Source: Cladocopium goreaui (lineage: Eukaryota > Sar > Dinophyceae > Suessiales > Symbiodiniaceae). From it: a stretch of DNA of 64,000 bases. How positions within the stretch are numbered: the stretch's first letter is position 1; each line of letters opens with the position of its first letter. Below the pieces are notes generated by a model. It saw only the letters and a program-made list of their open reading frames with translations. It did no database searches and was not told where the DNA came from. Positions 57,194 to 64,000 of this stretch are shown here, piece by piece. The position numbers and the translations under genes were made by a program. Where the stretch lies: NCBI GenBank assembly GCA_947184155.2, contig CAMXCT020001637.1, forward strand, positions 1 through 64,000. The letters run 5' to 3'.

Positions 57194-57404
57194 GGGTGAT
57201 ACCTGCAAGAGCAGGTTCCAACCTGGAATCCCAGGTAGCTGACCAGTGGCGAGACTGGTCTGAGGCTATGTACATGTCACACAGTGACGGCCCAAAGCAA
57301 ACCTGAGGATTGCAGGTGACATTGACTTAACATAGGCTTGGCTGCGAAAAAGGAAGCTGCGAGAGCGCAACCAGTATGAGTTTCATATGGCACTTTGAGA
57401 TGTA
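57194..57404. repeat. 211-bp direct repeat, copy 1
   Basis: GGGTGATACCTGCAAGAGCA...CACTTTGAGATGTA, nearly identical to 57675-57885 (offset 481). It contains short inverted pieces such as CCTGGAATCCCAGG and CCAGTGGCGAGACTGG. Confidence 0.93.
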
Positions 57405-57459
57405 CCCATGCATTGAGTTTGGCAGGCTTGGGTGTGCATGTATCATCTTTAAGTGCTCC

Positions 57460-57512
57460 AATGAATGCTATCATTTTGGCTCAAGTAAACTTGAACCAAA
57501 ATAGCATTCATT
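57460..57512. other. Long hairpin with spliced-leader-like arms
   Basis: Left arm 57460-57486 and right arm 57489-57512 are inverted copies (AATGAATGCTAT...TTGG.TCAAGT) with a 3-base insertion in the left arm. The left arm contains CATTTTGGCTCAAG (57472-57485), identical to the last 14 nt of the dinoflagellate spliced leader. The right arm, read on the minus strand, gives GCTATTTTGGTTCAAG. Upstream bases (CCGTAG) of the leader are not present. Confidence 0.6.
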
Positions 57513-57674
57513 GCTTTTTCTTTCCCCGCCCTCCCAACCCTAAGAGCCGACCTCCCGTGGAGAAGTCCGCCTATAGGTTAGGGGAGCCTGTTAGACAGGC
57601 GAGTATATAGCCTCTATTGGGGACCCTCTCTTGTGGTGACCAAGAGAGGTTTACCCTCCCTTAAGTCAAGGGAT

Positions 57675-57885
57675 GGGTGATACCTGCAAGAGCAGGTTCC
57701 AACCTGGAATCCCAGGTAGCTGACCAGTGGCGAGACTGGTCTGAGGCTATGTACATGTCACACAGAGACGGCCCAAAGCAAACCTGAGGATTGCAGGTGA
57801 CATTGACTTAACATAGGCTTGGCTGCGAAAAAGGAAGCTGCGAGAGCGCGACTAGTATGAGTTTCATATGGCACTTTGAGATGTA
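57675..57885. repeat. 211-bp direct repeat, copy 2
   Basis: Second copy. Between the copies lie the spliced-leader-like hairpin and CCTCTCTTG...CAAGAGAGG (57628-57651), a second hairpin. Confidence 0.93.
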
Positions 57886-57907
57886 TATATATATATATAT
57901 ATATATA
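57884..57907. repeat. (TA)n microsatellite
   Basis: About 12 TA units directly after repeat copy 2. Confidence 0.95.
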
Positions 57908-58723
57908 CCTGGTGCTTCAAAGGCCGTGCTAGGCGGGTGCTTTGCCTAAGCACCTCAAAAGTAGGTAACGGCCATCCCAAGTGTAACGGCCATCCCAAGT
58001 CAATAGTGGCATAAATATTCTCAGCCAGGATCCTGGATTTGCCGTTCCCGCAGGCATTTTGCCATGTATAGACCGAAATCCATGTGCATCTTGAAGATTA
58101 TGATAGCTTCTGATATCATCTCCAAGATGGAAACATAGATCCTGAAACTGGAATCATGATATAGTAAGATAGATTGATTGATTTCTATCTCTATCTCTCT
58201 CTCTCTCAAATATAAGGGTTCCTTTAAACAATTTTTTCATCTATGTCATTTAGAAACATCTAGTATAATCTCTTTTCATCATGTGAAGATGGAACACATT
58301 AAGCCATCTTCAACCCGAACCGTCCTGATATAATGTGCTACAGTGTTACCTAATCCCATGTGTCAAGATTGAAACTCCCATTTGATTGCCTCACTCCAGC
58401 CCACCACCTCGTTTTTCCACTGTCGATGCCCCGTGCACGGGGTGGGTCAGCCCGGACCCGGCTTGCTTCCAGCGGCCCCTGACTCAGGCCTGGGATCGTT
58501 TTGCTATTTCGATTAAACTTATATTTTGTCAATATTTGTTATCTCGATCTCTGGCTTTCTTAGGCATCAATGGGCGGCTCACAGGTTCGCCCTGCCTTAC
58601 CCTGCTTTGGTGTGGGATCAGTGCTGATGATTTTGTGTTGTGCCCAATCTGATCGTCCATGATTGAAACTTGAGGTTGGAACATCCAGTAACCATTTGGG
58701 CTCCTTTTCGTTTTTGGGGTATA
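57908..58723. other. No gene recognised
   Basis: It holds a duplicated GTAACGGCCATCCCAAGT (57965-58000), a CTCTCT run near 58190-58207 and short ORFs only. Confidence 0.4.
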
Positions 58724-59053
58724 ATGCCCTCGCCACCCCGTGCCAATGTCATGGCCTTGCTCAAGGATGGGAACTGGAGGTGGTGGTCAAAGGATTTGTT
58801 ATCCAATTATCCAGTACTTTGCAACTACCTAGTTCGGAATCCACTGCAGAACATTCAACTTAGCGGTCGTTTGGGGGTTCAATTGCAGGACTTCTACTTG
58901 GGAAAGGTCCGGGATGAGAACTACATGAAAACTCGTTGGCGGGAGTTGGCCAAAAGAAAATGTTTACCTGAGAAGAAACTTGAGCAGCGTTTGAAGAGTC
59001 AGCAGGCCGGTCCCATCGGGAAACTCATCTCAGCAATATCTTCAGAACAGTAG
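58724..59053 (+). CDS. Possible first exon of the second gene
   Basis: ATG 58724 opens MPSPPRANVMALLKDGNWRW, then WWSKDLLSNYPVLCNYLVRN and DFYLGKVRDENYMKTRWREL, to a TAG at 59051 unless a donor lies before it. Globular, with a high Trp content in the first 40 residues. Not recognised. This ATG was chosen because sequence before it is low in coding character. Confidence 0.45.
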   Translation: MPSPPRANVMALLKDGNWRWWSKDLLSNYPVLCNYLVRNPLQNIQLSGRLGVQLQDFYLGKVRDENYMKTRWRELAKRKCLPEKKLEQRLKSQQAGPIGKLISAISSEQ

Positions 59054-62000
59054 CATTGAACGTTAGTCCCAGAAATATCTAGCTGACATATTTTGATTTC
59101 CACCTGCCGCTCTAGGCACCATGTGATTTCTTTTTCATCAACTTGGACACCTCGTTCAACAAGGAAGATGACAGCAAAGCGGTCACTGTGGAAATGGTGG
59201 TGCCTGCATGTTTCAAAAGATCCGGAAGGTGTAAATCAATAAATCATGCGATGATGGGCGAGCATAGCTTTGAGCTCCCTATATCCCAGGGTCACGAATG
59301 ATTTTTCAGCTTGGCTCCCAGGTTGAGGATGACCACAACTACGAGTTTTTCTTGGAGTGGCTACCCCTCTTTGCAGCGGATTTACCGTGGCATTCAGAGA
59401 TGAAGGCTATACAATATCGGGAATCTAATAAATCTATTATGCATGACTTATATTATGCCATCTTGGTTGATACACATTTTTTTTTCCCATCCATTCGTCT
59501 ATCTACTCATGTGGTGACCCTGGTTGCTCGCCCGTGCCTGCAGGCCACACTCATGGAGATTCACTCGGCGGAGACACCTCTGTGCCGGCCCAAGATGAAG
59601 TCGGATTTGGAGGACACTATGGGTTGGACTTGTTCAAGTGCAACATATCGATAAAATGAGCTGTTCTGGGATTATTGATTACATGTTTGCAGGACTGGGC
59701 CTCAAATGAAGCTCAATCCCAAAAGGACCTCCAAAGTGCCATCTTGTACTTGGCAAGAAGGAATGAACATGCAAGGCTTGCCGTATATATCTACTCATAA
59801 AGTGCCTGTGTGAAATTGATGGTGTATTTCATATCTACTATCAGGGCTTAGTTTTGACTTTTTGGCAGGCCAGGGCATCAAAAGCTGGAGGATCTGAAGT
59901 TCATTGTCCGCGAATTGCGTGGCCATCTGTGGAACAAAGGCGGGTAAACAAAGAGTTTTTTGATTTTTGAGACTATGGGACTTATATGTTTATATATATA
60001 CGATCTTATGATAGCAGCCTCCTTTTTCAATATACAAATGTCATTGAAAAATATGTTATATTGAAACCTGTTTTTGATGATATTGAGAGTGATCTGACAG
60101 GAAAAACGAAAAGCAGTGACGAGGTCAAAAGTGCACAGAGCCAAGATGGGCTTGCAGGGTTTTCTGTTAGCAAAGGAGCTAGAAGAAGAGGCTGAGGCAA
60201 AACAATGTGAAAAGCCCAGAAACCCAGAGCCCCGTGAAAGTGAGAAGCTGAACCCATCTGCAGTTGAAGAGCCGGAGCAAAAACACCCGGAACACAACTA
60301 AACTCCAGAGATTTGCCCACCGACGTCAAAACCAGAGATGCCCTTTGGAGATGAGAAGCCGCAGGCAGAACAGTCTCAAAAACACAGTGGTGAGCCCAGC
60401 GCACATGAGCAGTCAAAACAAGACCCTGAAGAAACATACACCAAAGCACCGGAGCCCAGTGCAAATAGGGAAGTACAGCCAGAGGAAAAGCGTCAAGAAA
60501 ACACCAAAGCACTGGAACCCTGTGTAGATGAGAAACCGCAGCCAGCAGAGCTTGAAGCACAACATGACAAGCCTGGAGAAGCACATGGTGAAAACCCCGC
60601 AACACCAAAACATAGTAAAGACATCGTTGAGATTCAGGATGATAGCCAACAGCATGAGGTGTTTCAAGACAGCCAAACCCCACCTGAGTGGAAAGAGGAT
60701 GCGGCATTCGCCAAGTCAATGGATGAAATAAAAGAGATTGCAGATCCCAAACCAGATTCCAGCGCCACAGCAGAAGATGCCCAGCCCGTGACTCCTTGCA
60801 AACACTTGTTGAGTGAACTTGAAAGGGAGGAGGAGAGAGAGGATTTGAAGTCAGATGAGGAAGACTTGGCAAAGCGCCAAGCTTTCAAGGATTGAATTTG
60901 TACATATTTTCACATATGATTTCAGATCAACACAAATTTTGAAATTTGACTAGTATCTCAAATCCGTTGGTTAAACTAGAAAAAATTGTCCAGTCTGATC
61001 GTTGCAGGACCGGGAGCCCCTCTTCGATTTGGAGAACCTTCCAGATCTTACAGAACAACATTTCGAGGAGATTCCCGAGTTGAAAGGTATCAAAGATGAA
61101 AAGGCAAAACAAGTAATCTCGAACTTGATTTTGCAGGCAGGGTATCAAAATAATTTCGTTTTTGAACATAGCGAATCGGAACAGATTGTGCATGAATGCT
61201 GTATATGCTCGATGCATGTTCTCGTTGCAGTTGCAAAAAGATACACGAAGAGATATGAATGCAGAGAAGAGAGAAGCCCAGAAAGAACTTGATGACAAGA
61301 GGGCAAAGAAAGAGAAACAAATCCTTGGGAGAGGAAGGGGGAAAGGTCGTGGCAGAGGCCGGGGAAAGAAGGTCGAAGAAGAAGGCATTGAGGAAAAAGA
61401 ACCAGGAAAGTGTACTGACGAAGCTGCTACTTCTGTGGCGGAAGCTGGCTTGCAGAAACTGCGCGCGTCATGGCTCGAGGAGGCTGGAAGGGGGAAATTT
61501 AGAAATGGATGATGGTGTGCGGTGTGGGGTGGTGTTTTACATAATAATACATGTAGAAATTATGCACATATAAACTCTATAATATAAATTTGACATGCTT
61601 CCCCACGCGCACAGGATATCTCCTCGGACTCCGATGAAGAGGCCCCTCGCCCGAAGAGCAAGGTGTGCAATGCCATGTATTTATTCAAAATTACGTGGGA
61701 TAAAAATTAATTTCGATATGATCACATCATAATGTGCTTTTTTTTGCCAGGCGAAGGCAAAGGCAAAAAGTAAGGCGAAAGCGAACGCGAAGGACACATA
61801 TGGCTCTTTCAATCTAATTTTTTTCCTTCAGGGAACCAAATCAAATTTATTAATTCAACCATCCTGCCAGGAGCCCAAAGCAAAGCCTGGTCCAAAGCCA
61901 AGCCAGGCATCATCTCTTTTACATGAGGCATGTGCAATATATCAGGAGGGTTATCCCATATTATCCCCAAAGTATCGTGTTAAATTACGATTTAAGCCGG

Positions 62001-63657
62001 TATGCCCCTAATAAGCGGGTTGATATTACCCATTCAAACTGTTGGAGGCCAAGCAAAGGAAGAGTGCAAGCAAAAGTGCCAAGGCTGGAGAGGCCGGCAT
62101 GTACACCAAAAGCGATCAAACTATGCAGTATGTAAACCTGCAATCTGGGTTTTGATGTTCAGGGCCCAATGACTACTGAAGAAAAAGAACCTCAGGAGGA
62201 TTGTTTTTTGAATATCGATTCAATGTCCCAAGGGAATAACTATAATTGATGCTGCAGGACATGTCAGCACCGGCAACGGAAGACTCGAGAAGGCCCAAGG
62301 CCAGTCTCTGTTTGTCCGTGTGTGTGGGTAGCATAAGACACCTTAATCATCATCATCATTTGTGGAGGACGCAGCAACTCCACCGAGTGCAGCCAGTCCG
62401 GAGGAGGCCCAAAAAATATAGATCAATTGATATAATCGAACTTTGAAAGTTACCATATTCAGATATTTTCCCTCCATAAATGCTCCCTCCATAACCATCG
62501 GCGCTGGTTCTTACAGGCACGTCCGAAGCGCAGAAGGGCTCAGCGTGCAGATCCAAAGGTGCCTGGCTAGTAGTGATACTGGTGATGCCAATTCATGGGA
62601 ATGGGATCTATGGTGTTTATTTTCGGTACTGCAATGACCTGATCGATTGATTTGTTTTCTGGCTTCACCACCAATTTCAGGACAAGACAGTTCCCAGTCC
62701 TGATGATGATGATTTGGAACCAAAAAATGCTTCTGCCTTAGATTTTAGAACTGTTCTGCAAATTATTTTTTGGGAGCCATACATGCGGCGTATGAGGTCC
62801 CAAGCGAAAGCGTGGGAAGACCCCGGATGGAGAGGCCAGGATAATTATTAACCAATAAAGCTTGTTGTGCTTTAGGTAGATCGATCAATACAATCATCAC
62901 CAACTTCAAGATACAGATATATCAAGATGAAATACCATGTGCCACACCTCACCTCTTGGAAGCATTTCCATACGAAAACATGGCCATGCAGGAGGAAAAC
63001 GGTGCCAAGTTGCCCAAGCAGGGGGTGCTTGACTCAGATTTAGTCATTTAGTTGTCAAACTGATTTCACGAACAAGAGACCTGTCCCAGGCTGCAGCCAA
63101 GAATCTTTCGCAGGACTTATTTTTTTAATCCCTGAAATTCATTTGATCTCTCTTTTCCACTTTCACATTGATCGTGTATATATGTCACAGTTTTTGAACA
63201 AATGTGTAGGAACGCAAAGCTGATCAGCTCCTTCTGGTTCGTCAAGCTGCTGCCGGTTCTTTCCCAGAACTCATGCCCCCGGACGACATTGATAACCGGG
63301 TGCCAGGGTCTCAGCATCAAATGCTTTGACAATCAAATTATATAGTTGGTTTGGTTGGATTACCGCGGTGGTTCCCAAATTGGTGTGCCCCAAATCTTTG
63401 CACAAATTCACCATTATTTAATATGAGCTGTAATGCCCCATGGTCAAGCGTTTGTATCCACCGACTGTTCCTTGCTCAGGACTTGGGTTGTCAGCGCTCC
63501 TGAGATCATTCGCAAGAAGCTGAAGAAGGAGGACTCTCTGTGCAAATTGGGGGTGATCTTGCGTGGCCAAGTTTATGTCTATCGGGCTGATGCTTCCCGT
63601 GTGGACGCTGTGAACGAAACTTACATTGCACGCGGGTTCGGGTACACGCGCGCACCC
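58724..63657 (+). CDS. Second multi-exon gene (or cluster of exons) with many short charged exons
   Basis: Plus strand. A series of short open pieces each preceded by a pyrimidine tract and AG (usually AG|G): 58724-59053, about 59115-59210, 59322-59430, 59698-59757, 59868-59940, 60338-60895, 61008-61110, 61229-61440, 61615-61660, 61752-61795, 61870-61905, 62048-62110, 62161-62200, 62258-62310, 62370-62425, 62518-62570, 62682-62740, 63211-63318, 63482-63650. Downstream ones are Lys/Ala/Pro/Glu-rich (for example AKAKAKSKAKANAK, EPKAKPGPKPSQA, ARPKRRRAQRADPK), so the product would be a long basic, disordered, probably nuclear or chromatin protein with globular ends. Exon joins were not all checked for phase, and it may be more than one gene. 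No family recognised. Confidence 0.45.
59115..59430 (+). CDS. Candidate exons with FFFINLDTSF and EDDHNYEFFLEWL
   Basis: First piece: DFFFINLDTSFNKEDDSKAV from about 59115. Second piece after CTCCCAG (59322): VEDDHNYEFFLEWLPLFAAD and LPWHSEMKAIQYRES. Both are typical of ordered protein, not repeats. The phase between them is not resolved. Confidence 0.4.
60338..60895 (+). CDS. Long acidic Glu/Pro/Lys-rich exon
   Basis: Open frame of 185 codons to TGA 60893. Repeated patterns of P(E/A)xxxx(K/E)Q such as EPSANREVQPEEKRQENTKALEP suggest internal repeats of about 20 residues. The end, LLSELEREEEREDLKSDEEDLAKRQAF, is a likely coiled coil. The upstream stretch 60130-60300 has similar composition in another frame, so an intron or frameshift lies near 60300-60338. 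Confidence 0.45.
   Translation: MPFGDEKPQAEQSQKHSGEPSAHEQSKQDPEETYTKAPEPSANREVQPEEKRQENTKALEPCVDEKPQPAELEAQHDKPGEAHGENPATPKHSKDIVEIQDDSQQHEVFQDSQTPPEWKEDAAFAKSMDEIKEIADPKPDSSATAEDAQPVTPCKHLLSELEREEEREDLKSDEEDLAKRQAFKD
61008..61440 (+). CDS. Candidate exons: DREPLFDLENL and RG-rich LGRGRGKGRGRGRGKK
   Basis: 61008 follows CGTTGCAG: DREPLFDLENLPDLTEQHFE and EIPELKGIKDEK. 61229 follows CTCGTTGCAG: LQKDTRRDMNAEKREAQKEL, then a Gly/Arg repeat (about 61325-61370) of the RGG kind that binds RNA or chromatin, then an acidic tail. Confidence 0.45.
63211..63657 (+). CDS. Last two candidate exons, second overrun by repeat
   Basis: 63211 follows GTGTAG: ERKADQLLLVRQAAAGSFPE and LMPPDDIDNRVPG. 63482 follows GCTCAG: TWVVSAPEIIRKKLKKEDSL, CKLGVILRGQVYVYRADASR and VDAVNETYIARGFG, ending TGA at 63658 as the 9-bp repeat begins. 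The second piece is a well-formed alternating strand/helix pattern, so the coding part likely continued before the repeat expanded. Confidence 0.45.
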
Positions 63658-63660
63658 TGA

Positions 63661-64000
63661 AAAGCGTCAAAGCCGCAAAGCCGCCATGGAACGCTCAAGC
63701 CGCAAAGCCGCAAAGCCGCCATGGAACGCGCAAGCCGCAAAGCCGCAAAGCCGCAAAGCTGCCATGGAACGCGCAAGCCGCAAAGCCGCAAAGCCGCAAA
63801 GCCGCCCGAGCCGCAAGCTCTGCGACTCATGCGCCGCCTCCTGCGTTCATCGCCGCTGCGTTGCCACCGCCGGATCGCTGAAGCCGCAAAGCCGCAAAGC
63901 CGCAAAGCCGCCATGGAACGCGCAAGCCGCAAAGCCGCAAAGCCGCAAAGCTGCCATGGAACGCGCAAGCCGCAAAGCCGCAAAGCCGCAAAGCCGCCAA
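63661..64000. repeat. GCCGCAAA-based simple repeat at window end
   Basis: Runs of AAGCCGCAA (9 bp) with interspersed CCATGGAACGCGCAAGCCGC modules. A larger unit of about 60 bp recurs near 63700, 63760, 63900 and 63955. One unique interruption at 63805-63880. Continues past the window. Confidence 0.93.

Noticed and set aside
57472-57485. Functional spliced-leader RNA gene
   Set aside because: Only the last 14 nt match; no CCGTAG start, no GT donor after AAG, and no Sm-like site was seen.

Overview
The window looks like nuclear DNA of a dinoflagellate. That is an inference from three things: long Ty1/copia elements with two-knuckle Gag proteins, genes cut into short lysine/acid-rich exons starting after AG|G acceptors with several non-GT donors, and sequences matching the 3' end of the dinoflagellate spliced leader. 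No bacterial operons, rRNA or tRNA genes were seen.

Region 1 (1-45.6 kb) is a nest of retrotransposons inside two head-to-tail, minus-strand copies (A and B) of a large gene for a UPF1-like superfamily-1 helicase. Copy A lies at 9.4-15.2 kb plus 26.0-26.7 kb; copy B at 29.4-32.5 kb plus 41.2-41.5 kb. Both are broken by frameshifts or stops, and both have a homologous non-coding tail (8474-9369 and 28406-29428). Four copia insertions hit these units. Element 1 (+, 1-8473, 5' end outside the window) sits in the tail of A. Element 2 (-, 15245-26009, complete, same family) splits A. Element 3 (-, 32506-41193, complete, GCGAG target duplication) splits B between helicase motifs II and III. Element 4 (+, from about 41496, decayed) follows B.

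Elements 1 and 2 are unusually long (about 10.8 kb). After RNase H the reading frame continued into a long extension with a further CCHC knuckle, a proline-rich stretch and a methyltransferase-like C-terminal domain. A separate small ORF for a membrane-anchored cysteine-rich protein lies just before the 3' LTR. Element 3 has lost the end of RT and all of RNase H and instead carries a 161-codon host-like exon whose stop overlaps a GTGAGT splice donor. Element 4 is an integrase-to-RNase H chimera.

Region 2 (45.6-50.6 kb) holds a 156-bp direct repeat, then three satellites (30-bp, 72-bp and 16-bp units) around a 100-N assembly gap.

Region 3 (50.8-63.7 kb, + strand) appears to be the host-gene part. 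A multi-exon gene (50834-54465) joins a SAM-binding-like module and a lysine-rich linker to a C5-cytosine DNA methyltransferase domain with motifs I, IV, VI, VIII, IX and X visible. A retroelement RNase H remnant with 211-bp direct repeats and a hairpin follows. A second gene or set of exons made of many short charged exons runs from about 58.7 to 63.66 kb and is overrun by a 9-bp-based repeat at the window end. Exon borders are read by eye and are approximate.
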